23,095 bases of DNA from Chitinophagaceae bacterium (GTDB lineage Bacteria > Bacteroidota > Bacteroidia > Chitinophagales > Chitinophagaceae), in the NCBI GenBank assembly GCA_021323155.1, contig JAJTCI010000005.1:1-23095 (forward strand), read 5' to 3'. How positions within the stretch are numbered: the stretch's first letter is position 1; every line of letters begins with the position of its first letter. Positions 7,571-14,954 of this stretch are shown here, one piece after another. The notes under the pieces were generated by a model. The model had not been told where the DNA came from, made no database searches, and saw only the letters and a list, made by a program, of their open reading frames with translations. Both the position numbers and the translations under genes were made by a program.

Positions 7571-9583
7571 TTACTTCTTTTTCAGCACGATCTGTTCTCC
7601 GTGCTTCTTCACAATAAAAGCAAAAAACTCACGTAGTGTTTCATAATCCTCCGGGTCGAACGTTGACCGGTTCAACGTAATCTTCGAACGCAGGCGGATG
7701 TTCTTCCCGTCACTGGAGATCAGGTATTCGAACATCCCTTCATCCTCGTTGAGCAGGATTCGGGCGGATTTTGGCAGCTCATCTACCACGTACCCTTCCG
7801 GTATTTCCATGTCCAATACGTAGATCTCCTGCATCGTATAAGGCATTTCCACCGGGTAATACCGTTTCGCCGACTTGAACGGGTTGTCCTTGGTCGCCTC
7901 TGAAAGCATGGGACTGATATAAAGGATATCTTCATCCACCGAGAATTCAAAATCGTATTTCAAAACCACCGGTTGCTCGTAAGTGGCGAGGTTCTCTGTC
8001 TGCGTGTTTTTGATATTGAGATCGAAAGGATAAGCTTTCTTTAATTCTTTGAAATATTCCTCACTGCTTTGCTTTGCTAATTTATGCCGGAGAGAATAAG
8101 ATCCGTATTGACCAAGGTTGGACGTATAACTTCCCACAAGGTTCTTCTTGTCCTCGGAGTTCATGATAAACACGGAGGTAATCGCGGTTTCTTTTAATGA
8201 ATCGGGTGACAACTGTACCAGTTCCGGGCTCACATCAATGATGCGTGCGCCGCCATTATAACAACGTAGCGGCAGCTTTCCAAAACCCAACTTTGGATCT
8301 GAAGCATCCAGCAATACGTGACGGTCGCCAACCTTCGCACGTACGATCACGTAATTCAGTCTTTCCATAACGGGATACGTCTCGTAGGCCTTGCCATTGG
8401 CTCGGGTACTCAACAGCAAAGGCTGCACTTCGAAGCCGGCCTTCTTCATCATCGCTGCAAGCAACAGGTTCACATCAGACACCGCCCCCTTTTTTGTTTC
8501 AAATACTTTTTTCAGGGACTGTGTCAGGTATTTCGCGCTATGATCTGTACACGTGAAATTATCTCTCACGTACTCAAATAACCTCTGCGCCTTTTCAATA
8601 TCATTACTTGCTGGAGCAGTCACCTTTTTTACATCGTCCGCGAGCCAGCCGTTATTCTCCGTAAGGCCCTTTCCAAAGTCCTCATCCTTCATCAGTACCT
8701 CAGCTACTTGCAACCAATTTCTCATGATTGGTTTCGGCGCCGCATTCGGGTAATGGAGCGACGACAATTGGAACCCCACGCGCGCCACGTGGTTCTCGAG
8801 CGTGGTGGTGAAATTCTCCTCTTTCAGGGCAGGTATATTCTCCATTGCCCAGGTGGTATGATAAACATCGAAATTAAAGCTGGCATTCTCCCCCCGGCCT
8901 GCTGCCGTAGAAGCTGGTACATAAATACTGTAATTCTGGTTGGTGACTTCCGACTTCTCTACCGCGAAAGGGAAATACCCCTGCTTCAGGATAACGAAGT
9001 TATACAGCGACGGAACCCGCACGTCATACTCGCTCCATAGAACGGGATGCTCGCCCTGGAAATCCCAATTATGAAGGTCATTGGTGAATGGCGAAGAGAT
9101 GGAATAGCTGAACTCAATGATACACCCCTCCTTCAGGTTCGGGAATGTGAACTTCTGCACCTGGTAATTCTGCGACACCTTATCCTTGAAAATAGATCCC
9201 TTGTCCACCTTTGTCACCTCCACTTTGCCATTCTCCAGGGTATACGTATTGGCCTCTATCTTTTCGAGGATCTCTTCTGCGCCCTGCATTTTTAATACCG
9301 GTATCTCCACCGTTGCCGCGTCAAACCCATTCTTATTCATCAGGCGGATGCGCTGGTGGAACTTATAAATTATGCTGAAGCCGCCCCGCAGGTCGGTTCC
9401 ATATTCCGCCTTCCCTATATCGAATAAAACAACAGCATTGGCACTGCTGTCTATTGCGTACGCGGAAGGGGCGAAATCTTCCGGCTTCACGTTTCCGAAC
9501 TTTGTATCAGGCCGGCTGGCCGACTGGGCGAATGCGCTCGTAGTCGCAATCAACACAAGCAGTAATAAGCTTAGGTTTCTCAT
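7571..9583 (-). CDS. Exported DUF3857 / transglutaminase-like protein, probably non-catalytic
   Basis: The 670-residue product starts at the ATG at 9583, which begins a signal peptide (MRNLSLLLLVLIATTSAFAQ). The frame continues 29 codons upstream, but that extension would place 29 residues ahead of the signal. A DUF3857 domain spans about residues 45-270 and the transglutaminase-like core about 320-435. Aligned with its neighbour, the expected Cys is Val368 (KKGAVSDVNLLLAAM), the expected His is Tyr411 (ERLNYVIV) and only Asp429 (LLDASDPKLG) is kept. The domain should therefore not act as a cysteine transferase or protease and may bind rather than cut. It is first in a two-gene operon with an active-looking paralogue 3 bases downstream. 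The pair probably arose by duplication and works together in the periplasm, which is inferred. Confidence 0.85.
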   Translation of the reverse strand: MRNLSLLLLVLIATTSAFAQSASRPDTKFGNVKPEDFAPSAYAIDSSANAVVLFDIGKAEYGTDLRGGFSIIYKFHQRIRLMNKNGFDAATVEIPVLKMQGAEEILEKIEANTYTLENGKVEVTKVDKGSIFKDKVSQNYQVQKFTFPNLKEGCIIEFSYSISSPFTNDLHNWDFQGEHPVLWSEYDVRVPSLYNFVILKQGYFPFAVEKSEVTNQNYSIYVPASTAAGRGENASFNFDVYHTTWAMENIPALKEENFTTTLENHVARVGFQLSSLHYPNAAPKPIMRNWLQVAEVLMKDEDFGKGLTENNGWLADDVKKVTAPASNDIEKAQRLFEYVRDNFTCTDHSAKYLTQSLKKVFETKKGAVSDVNLLLAAMMKKAGFEVQPLLLSTRANGKAYETYPVMERLNYVIVRAKVGDRHVLLDASDPKLGFGKLPLRCYNGGARIIDVSPELVQLSPDSLKETAITSVFIMNSEDKKNLVGSYTSNLGQYGSYSLRHKLAKQSSEEYFKELKKAYPFDLNIKNTQTENLATYEQPVVLKYDFEFSVDEDILYISPMLSEATKDNPFKSAKRYYPVEMPYTMQEIYVLDMEIPEGYVVDELPKSARILLNEDEGMFEYLISSDGKNIRLRSKITLNRSTFDPEDYETLREFFAFIVKKHGEQIVLKKK

Positions 9584-9624
9584 GTAGCATCGTTTAATAA
9601 AAAAGTTAAACAACAAGGGTATCT

Positions 9625-9655
9625 TAAATATAACACTAGTTTTGAAAAATTCAAA
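9625..9655 (-). promoter_or_regulatory. Candidate promoter of the DUF3857 operon
   Basis: On the minus strand TTTG (9655-9652) is followed after 19 bases by TATATTTA (9632-9625), one mismatch from TAnnTTTG. This is the expected Bacteroidota -33/-7 layout. The leader to the ATG at 9583 would be about 35 bases. The -33 element overlaps the first base of the queG start codon on the other strand. Confidence 0.5.
9637..9644 (+). promoter_or_regulatory. -7 promoter element of queG
   Basis: TAGTTTTG is an exact TAnnTTTG match and ends 10 bases before the queG ATG at 9655. Transcription would start only a few bases before the ATG, giving a leaderless or nearly leaderless message. No clear -33 element is visible. 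Confidence 0.5.
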
Positions 9656-10599
9656 TGACCGCACGGGCACATACTGATCTTATCAAAAAAATGGCGGCGG
9701 AGCTGGGCTTCGACCACTGTGGAATCGCCAAAGCTAAACAACTGGATGATGATGCCAAAAGACTTGAATCATGGCTCACCAATGCTTTTCATGGCAGCAT
9801 GAAATACATGGAGAATTATTTTGATCTGAGGGTGGATCCCCGTAAGATCGTCCCCGGCGCAAAGTCCGTCATCACCCTGCTGAAAAATTATTATCCCGGC
9901 GCGCAACAACAGTCTAGCACTTACAAAGTGTCCAAATACGCCTGGGGCAAAGACTACCACGAAGTCATCCGGCAACAACTGCGCACCCTGCTGCACCGCT
10001 TAACAGAGAACATCGGCGAAGTGCATGGACGTGGATTTGTTGATTCGGCACCCGTCCTTGAGCGAAGCTGGGCACAGCAAAGTGGGTTGGGCTGGATCGG
10101 CAAGAACGGGAATATGATCACCAGGCAATCGGGCTCATTCTTTTTCATCGCCACTTTGATTGTAGACCTGGAACTGGAATACGATGATCCTTTTGCGAAA
10201 GATTATTGCGGCACCTGCACGCGTTGCATCGATGCGTGTCCCACCAACGCCATTATGGACAACAAGATCGTGAACGGCAGCAAGTGTATTTCTTATTATA
10301 CGATAGAGCTGAAAGACGCCCTGATTCCCGAAGACCAAAAGGGGAAATTCGCCGACTGGATGTTTGGTTGTGATGTCTGCCAGGACGTATGCCCCTGGAA
10401 CCGCTTCAGCAAACCCACAACCGAGATAGAATTCACACCCATCCCTGAAATTCTCAATTTCTCCACGAAAGAATGGGAAGAGATGTCGGAGGATACATTT
10501 CGAAGGATATTCAAAGACTCGCCAATGAAGCGAAGCAAATGGCAGGGCATCAGCCGGAATATTAAGTTTCTCCAGTCCGATGACCTGCCAAATGATTAA
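9655..10599 (+). CDS. queG: Epoxyqueuosine reductase QueG
   Basis: The 314-residue product performs the last step of queuosine synthesis, reducing epoxyqueuosine in tRNA with a cobalamin cofactor and two [4Fe-4S] clusters. Visible marks are the N-terminal family signature (LGFDHCGIAKA, VDPRKIVPGAKSVI) and the conserved GRGFVDSAPVLERSWAQQSG with Asp130, which fits the proposed general acid. LGWIGKNGNMI follows. The ferredoxin-like cluster ligands are Cys185, 188, 191 and 195 (CGTCTRCIDAC) with Cys211, 239, 242 and 246 (CDVCQDVC). The protein is short because it lacks the C-terminal HEAT-repeat extension of the roughly 380-residue Escherichia coli protein. It is divergent from the DUF3857 operon, and its stop overlaps the stop of the convergent barrel gene. 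Confidence 0.96.
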   Translation: MTARAHTDLIKKMAAELGFDHCGIAKAKQLDDDAKRLESWLTNAFHGSMKYMENYFDLRVDPRKIVPGAKSVITLLKNYYPGAQQQSSTYKVSKYAWGKDYHEVIRQQLRTLLHRLTENIGEVHGRGFVDSAPVLERSWAQQSGLGWIGKNGNMITRQSGSFFFIATLIVDLELEYDDPFAKDYCGTCTRCIDACPTNAIMDNKIVNGSKCISYYTIELKDALIPEDQKGKFADWMFGCDVCQDVCPWNRFSKPTTEIEFTPIPEILNFSTKEWEEMSEDTFRRIFKDSPMKRSKWQGISRNIKFLQSDDLPND

Positions 10600-11174
10600 A
10601 AGCTGATCCCGAACCCGATACTGAGGCGGTTGAGCCTGTACACCGCGGTTTTCTCAGTCGGCGCCGGCGGTAAAGGGCCGGGCTCCCAAATGAACTCACT
10701 ATACTTTTCCGTAATAGATTTATAATTCCAGGCGGCATTGATCGTGAACGATGTTTTTCGATGGGCATTGAATACCACGCCCGCCCCCGCCTTACAAACA
10801 AAGCCATTTCTGAAGTTCGATGGCGTTTCGCCCCACCAGGTGATTCGTTCCATTTGTTGTGCACCAGTGGGCCAGGCGATGTCGACACCAGTCCCGGCTA
10901 CGACAAACGCACGGTTATCGCCTTTTCCCAATTGCTTGCGGAACTCAGCGATCACCGGGATCGTACGGAACCTGTAATAATCGATGCCAGCGCCAAGCCC
11001 CACGAACCATCCGTTCCACGTGACGCCATGGCTGGTGCTGATATAAGCATTCGTCTGGTAACCGCCATTGACCAGCCCGCCCTCGGCGTTGCCTTTGTAA
11101 CTGAACTTTTTTTGCTGCGCGGTTACAAGGCTGACAAACAGAACCGCGACTATAAGTAATACATATTTTTTCAT
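10596..11174 (-). CDS. Small outer-membrane beta-barrel protein
   Basis: The 192-residue product begins with a signal peptide (MKKYVLLIVAVLFVSLVTAQ). The rest is built of alternating hydrophobic strands such as WFVGLGAGIDYYRF, GFVCKAGAGVVFN and SFTINAAWNY, and it ends LSIGFGISF with a C-terminal Phe, the usual outer-membrane insertion signal. About eight strands are plausible. It starts one base after the stop of the LVIVD lipoprotein gene and is the last gene of the sigma-led operon. Its 3' end meets queG: the two stop codons share TTAA at 10596-10599. No ligand or enzyme motif is visible. A role as a surface partner of the lipoprotein is inferred from the operon only. Confidence 0.8.
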   Translation of the reverse strand: MKKYVLLIVAVLFVSLVTAQQKKFSYKGNAEGGLVNGGYQTNAYISTSHGVTWNGWFVGLGAGIDYYRFRTIPVIAEFRKQLGKGDNRAFVVAGTGVDIAWPTGAQQMERITWWGETPSNFRNGFVCKAGAGVVFNAHRKTSFTINAAWNYKSITEKYSEFIWEPGPLPPAPTEKTAVYRLNRLSIGFGISF

Positions 11175-11175
11175 A

Positions 11176-12414
11176 TCAGCGCGCGGTTAATATCTGGCCC
11201 TTGATCTTAATGTCAGACAGGTTGCTGTAATCGATAAGGAAAAGTCCCTCTTTCGCCACCGTGATAGCGATATTATTCATTGCGATCACGTCGAAGGTCT
11301 CCATACCGGTGAATGTTTTCAAGGTGGTGATATTGTTCACATTCTGCGCGTTCAACACCTTAAGGCCGGCCGTGCCGTCACAAAGGAATATATGGTCCCC
11401 ATCTTTCGACAAACCATGCGGGTTCGTGAACTGGTAGGTCTTCAACAGCGTCGGCGCACTGATGTTGGTGATGTTAACGATATCCATCTGGTTGTTCTGG
11501 CTCATGCAGGGTGTTCCCGAACGAAGCGTTACATACGCGTAGTTATCATCCACCACCACAGGGTCACAGGCCCTGGCGTGTGAGAACATGCCGGTCTTCA
11601 CCGGGTTATCCGGGCTAGTTACATTGAATATATGCATGCCACTTCTCGAACCAAGGAACAACTTGTCTTTGAACGGGTAAATGGTTTCAATGTCGCCGGC
11701 ACCCGGGAAAACCTGCTTGACGAACGACGGATCGGCGGAATTCACCGTATTAAATACTTTTAACTCGAACTCCGAAACGGTATACAAACGGTCGTTCATC
11801 AACGCAAATCTTGCCATCGAGCCTGCCACACCGGCCGAGCCGCCACCACCACCTCCTCCGCCACCTGCACTCGTCAGCGGGCCACCTGAGAATAATACCT
11901 TTTCCATACTCACCCGGTCCGTCCGGCGAATCGTCGTATCAACCTTGATCCAATCCACCACCACCATGTTCGTATCGGGAGGAAAATGACGCTGCGGGAA
12001 AACCTTGTCGTCAAAATTCACCGCCACTACATTAAGCGGGTTGGAAATATCCAGTGTTACCAGGTCAGTATATTGATCTGCGTAAAGATGGTTGCCATTC
12101 ACCGCCAGGTCTACATTACCCGGTATCGCGATGAACGCGATATTCGTCGGTTGGGCCGGATTGGAATAATCAATTACATGCACACCCTTTTCTACGTCAT
12201 TCAGGAAAATATAATTCCCTTTCACGAACAACTTGCCGGGGTTACGCACAGGCTGCGGCAACGCGCTCTTGATATCGGCACGCACTTCCGCCTTAGTACG
12301 ATAAACTGGGCGGTAGAATGAGTACTTTTCTAATACCACGTCCCTGAAACAGCCCGGCAATACCGCTGACAAGACAATCGCCAGGGTAAGAACAGAAAAT
12401 ATCTTAATTCTCAT
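11176..12414 (-). CDS. LVIVD-repeat lipoprotein
   Basis: The 412-residue product begins MRIKIFSVLTLAIVLSAVLPGC, a lipoprotein signal with lipobox LPGC and Cys22 as lipid site. The mature chain has repeated LVIVD-type units of beta-propeller character, such as GNYIFLNDVEKGVHVIDYSNPAQP, here shortened to its core GVHVIDYSNPAQP, then LVTLDISNPLNV, GMHIFNVTSPDNPV, MDIVNITNISAP and LFLIDYSNLSDI. Between repeats is a run of nine glycines encoded around 11839-11866, probably a flexible loop. The ATG at 12414 fits the signal best; an in-frame ATG at 12462 directly abuts the upstream stop but would add 16 residues. It lies in the sigma/dual-membrane regulator operon. LVIVD proteins occur on many bacterial surfaces, and their ligands are largely unknown. 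Confidence 0.88.
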   Translation of the reverse strand: MRIKIFSVLTLAIVLSAVLPGCFRDVVLEKYSFYRPVYRTKAEVRADIKSALPQPVRNPGKLFVKGNYIFLNDVEKGVHVIDYSNPAQPTNIAFIAIPGNVDLAVNGNHLYADQYTDLVTLDISNPLNVVAVNFDDKVFPQRHFPPDTNMVVVDWIKVDTTIRRTDRVSMEKVLFSGGPLTSAGGGGGGGGGSAGVAGSMARFALMNDRLYTVSEFELKVFNTVNSADPSFVKQVFPGAGDIETIYPFKDKLFLGSRSGMHIFNVTSPDNPVKTGMFSHARACDPVVVDDNYAYVTLRSGTPCMSQNNQMDIVNITNISAPTLLKTYQFTNPHGLSKDGDHIFLCDGTAGLKVLNAQNVNNITTLKTFTGMETFDVIAMNNIAITVAKEGLFLIDYSNLSDIKIKGQILTAR

Positions 12415-12462
12415 AATAAGAAGTTTAGAAAGCTGACCGCAGTTGTTTAAGTACCGTTGCAT

Positions 12463-13812
12463 TCACTTAAAAAAATATGTTGCACTGATACCAAATGATG
12501 AAAGATGTTTGTTACCCGCCGACCCCTGGTTCCCGGATGCGCGTATTCCATAACGCAGGTAGGGGGACAACTGGAACATGCCGGGTTGCTTCGTATAAAA
12601 GTTCACGGGCAGCGAAAGGCCGATATGTGGTTGCCAGGTACGGTAAGAACCGGTCGCATCCATGCTCATATTGGCTGACGAAGCATTGCCGTTCTGGATA
12701 GATTCATTGCGACGAGTTTTGGCACCGATCACGAAAAGATTATCGAATGAAGCACCTAACCCCAGTTTCATCGATCGGTTTCCATACAGTTTCACAGACA
12801 TGCCTGTAGACACATCCAGTATATGCAGCGAATAACGGTCCGTCGATTTATACCACGGAAGAGAGATCAAGCCGGATGTGGCCATGGAGTCTTTAACCCT
12901 TTCAGTGACTGCAGAAAATGACTGGTGCTGGTAACCGAGGCTTGCGCGTAATGTAAAGTGCTTTAGCATGTCTCTCTCAGCCACCAATCCTACACCATAC
13001 AATAAACCCTGCTTCACATGGCTTGACTGGCGGATAGTTGAGCCGATACCTGAAGTAGGTCCCGATCCGGACCCTGCACTGAAATTCTCCATCGATTTCG
13101 TCATACTGATCAGCGGGTCTGATTTACCTGCGAGCCCCAATTGCACTGTTACCCCCAAACGCCAGGCACTTTTGGCCCGCACCTTTACCGGCATCGTTGT
13201 AGCCGCCAAAGTCGAATCCATCGGGGCCAAAGGCTTCGCAACCGAGCTGCTGTCAACTTGTGCAACCTGCACCGGCGCGTCTTCATGCACAACAGGGGGA
13301 ACATTCACTACTACATCGGCACCACCGCCATCGTTCTCCTGGTTTGAGTGTGACGCACCAGTCGCAACCTGCGGCGATTGCTGCTGAACTTTCTTTCTGG
13401 ACTTTGTACTGGAAATGAAATCTCCCTTGTTGCCAGGTCCCTGGCTCAACACCATGGTGCCGTATACCTTCTTCTGCGATTTCGTTGCCGTGATCAAAAC
13501 AGGCGCAACCGGTGATTGCTCCGTTTGCGCACCTGTTGTATTTACTTCACCCACTTTTGCTTCCTTCACCGTCTTTGGTGTTTCGATAGTGCCCACCACT
13601 GGTTCCGCTTTCTTTGTTGGGCCATCTCCATTGAGAAAATAGACCAACCCGCCACCGGCCAGTACCACCGGCAACAGCCACCAGAAAACAAAACGCTTCC
13701 TGCGCTTCTCGGGCCTGATCTCTTTCCGCACCTGTTGCCACACCGCATCGTGGGGCTCCAATTGCACCTCGTCCAACAGGCTTTTTATCTGTGATTCGAA
13801 CTTTTCAGACAT
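12463..13812 (-). CDS. Putative dual membrane-spanning anti-sigma factor (cytoplasmic N-terminus, TM helix, linker, C-terminal beta-barrel)
   Basis: The 449-residue product has no signal peptide. Residues 1-40 are a charged helical segment (EVQLEPHDAVWQQVRKEIRP) like the N-terminus of small anti-sigma factors. One transmembrane helix follows (about 42-60, FWWLLPVVLAGGGLVYFL), preceded by RRKRF and so oriented N-in. Residues 61-214 are a low-complexity Pro/Val/Lys/Gln linker with two similar TKSQKKV/TKSRKKV motifs. Residues 215-449 form beta strands of the outer-membrane type (WRLGVTVQLGLAG, FTLRASLGYQHQSF, MKLGLGASFDNLF) and end GISATYFF-Lys. One chain could thus reach from cytoplasm to outer membrane, as described for the dual membrane-spanning anti-sigma factors of Bacteroides thetaiotaomicron. 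The ATG overlaps the end of the ECF sigma gene by 8 bases. Sigma binding is inferred. Confidence 0.82.
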   Translation of the reverse strand: MSEKFESQIKSLLDEVQLEPHDAVWQQVRKEIRPEKRRKRFVFWWLLPVVLAGGGLVYFLNGDGPTKKAEPVVGTIETPKTVKEAKVGEVNTTGAQTEQSPVAPVLITATKSQKKVYGTMVLSQGPGNKGDFISSTKSRKKVQQQSPQVATGASHSNQENDGGGADVVVNVPPVVHEDAPVQVAQVDSSSVAKPLAPMDSTLAATTMPVKVRAKSAWRLGVTVQLGLAGKSDPLISMTKSMENFSAGSGSGPTSGIGSTIRQSSHVKQGLLYGVGLVAERDMLKHFTLRASLGYQHQSFSAVTERVKDSMATSGLISLPWYKSTDRYSLHILDVSTGMSVKLYGNRSMKLGLGASFDNLFVIGAKTRRNESIQNGNASSANMSMDATGSYRTWQPHIGLSLPVNFYTKQPGMFQLSPYLRYGIRASGNQGSAGNKHLSSFGISATYFFK

Positions 13813-14359
13813 AATTCATTTTTTTAGATTCCTTCGGGAACTGCTCGATCCAGCTGATCAGCAGGTTGCGCGCACGCATGTACTGCGACCTGCTGGTGCT
13901 CTCATTGATGCCGAGTATCTTCCCGATTTCTACATGGGAATATCCTTCAATTGCATAAAGATTAAATATGGCCTGGTAGCCGGCCGGTAATTGCCGCACC
14001 ATCTGGATGATCTCTTTGGCCTCCAGCGTGATTACCGGGTTCGCATCGCTCACCGGGTGCATGTACTCTTCTTTAATGATCAATTCATCGCGGTAGGCCT
14101 GGTGCTTCTTTAGAAAGTTCAGCGCCGCGTTCACCATGATCCGCCTGATCCACGCACCCAGCTCACCTTCTCCTTTGTACTGGTGAAGGCTCCTGAACAC
14201 ACGGATAAACCCTTCCTGTAATACGTCCTCCGCGTCTTCAACCGATTTCGTGTAACGGTAGCAAACCCCAAGCATCTGTTTCGCATAAGCATCATACAGT
14301 TGCTTTTGCGCTGCTTCTTTGCCCTTCAGGCAGGCTTCTATGAGTTGGCGGGTATCCAT
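13805..14359 (-). CDS. ECF RNA polymerase sigma factor
   Basis: The 184-residue product has region 2 at about residues 20-90 (YAKQMLGVCYRYTKSVEDAE, DVLQEGFIRVFRSLHQYKG, AWIRRIMVNAALNFLKKH). Region 4 is at about 115-175 (VRQLPAGYQAIFNLYAIEGY, SHVEIGKILGINESTSRSQY). The ATG at 14359 starts MDTRQLIEACLKG, a normal sigma N-terminus; the frame extends 14 codons upstream with an atypical Arg/Cys/Pro-rich sequence. The stop overlaps the downstream putative anti-sigma gene by 8 bases (ATGTCTGA), which favours coupled translation in a fixed ratio. It heads a four-gene operon whose other products all lie in the envelope, so it probably answers an envelope or surface signal and may control its own operon. 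Confidence 0.95.
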   Translation of the reverse strand: MDTRQLIEACLKGKEAAQKQLYDAYAKQMLGVCYRYTKSVEDAEDVLQEGFIRVFRSLHQYKGEGELGAWIRRIMVNAALNFLKKHQAYRDELIIKEEYMHPVSDANPVITLEAKEIIQMVRQLPAGYQAIFNLYAIEGYSHVEIGKILGINESTSRSQYMRARNLLISWIEQFPKESKKMNYV

Positions 14360-14406
14360 TTCGGCATGAGGTTGACAACGGCATCGCGGCCACCGTTGCA
14401 CTGCGG

Positions 14407-14414
14407 TAAAAATA
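14407..14414 (-). promoter_or_regulatory. Possible -7 element of the sigma-led operon
   Basis: On the minus strand the sequence is TATTTTTA, one mismatch from TAnnTTTG, 47 bases before the sigma ATG. No -33 element fits. An ECF-type promoter of different consensus is equally possible, because the operon may be autoregulated. Confidence 0.25.
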
Positions 14415-14422
14415 ATTGCTGG

Positions 14423-14920
14423 CTAACGCGCCTCCAGCAGCGCTTTCAGGTTGCCCAGGCTCTTTTCCATGGCGCCACCCCAGATCTCGTCCTTAGTGAT
14501 CGATGCGAGCTTTTCCCAGGGATACCATTTTATCTTCTGCTCCACCTGCCATTGGATGGTAATCACAGAATCGGGAAGGTGATGATCAATGATGTGAAAG
14601 GTCGACTGCATGTCAGCCTTACCCTTCCAGGCAGTAACGTATGAGGAATCAGTTGCATGTTCCGCGGTGATCTTAGTGCCTGCCATGTCAAGTGTATTGT
14701 TCGCGCTGTCAAAACTGGCCTTGGCCGGTGTGCCACCCGCGTCGGTAAACCATCCAGGCCACTTATCCAGGTGGAAGACCTGTTCCCTGATGTTGCCAGT
14801 ATGGGTTCTCACGTCAATTGCTCTCGAAACGAGCACGTTGGAAGGCAATAACGAAGTGATCGCCGTAACAATGACGAAAATTACGATCACGCTGATCACA
14901 GCAAGTTTCAGGAGACGCAT
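14423..14920 (-). CDS. Membrane-anchored SRPBCC (START-like) family protein
   Basis: The 165-residue product has an N-terminal hydrophobic helix (LLKLAVISVIVIFVIVTAITSLLP) that serves as anchor or uncleaved signal; the core is VISVIVIFVIVTAI. A START-like fold follows with LVSRAIDVRTHTGNIREQVF, LDKWPGWF, ITIQWQVEQKIKWYPWEKLA and a closing helix GAMEKSLGNLKALLEAR. Members of this superfamily bind hydrophobic ligands in a deep cavity; the ligand here is unknown. It lies 34 bases downstream of the ABC-2 permease on the same strand and 63 bases upstream of the sigma gene, so it may be the last gene of the permease transcript. Confidence 0.8.
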   Translation of the reverse strand: MRLLKLAVISVIVIFVIVTAITSLLPSNVLVSRAIDVRTHTGNIREQVFHLDKWPGWFTDAGGTPAKASFDSANNTLDMAGTKITAEHATDSSYVTAWKGKADMQSTFHIIDHHLPDSVITIQWQVEQKIKWYPWEKLASITKDEIWGGAMEKSLGNLKALLEAR

Positions 14921-14954
14921 CGGGGATATTTGCCGCGAAATTACAGGAGGCCCC

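Noticed and set aside
13516..13794. Plus-strand frames opposite the putative trans-envelope anti-sigma gene
   Set aside because: No start context, no domain, and fully covered by the minus-strand gene with clear membrane topology.
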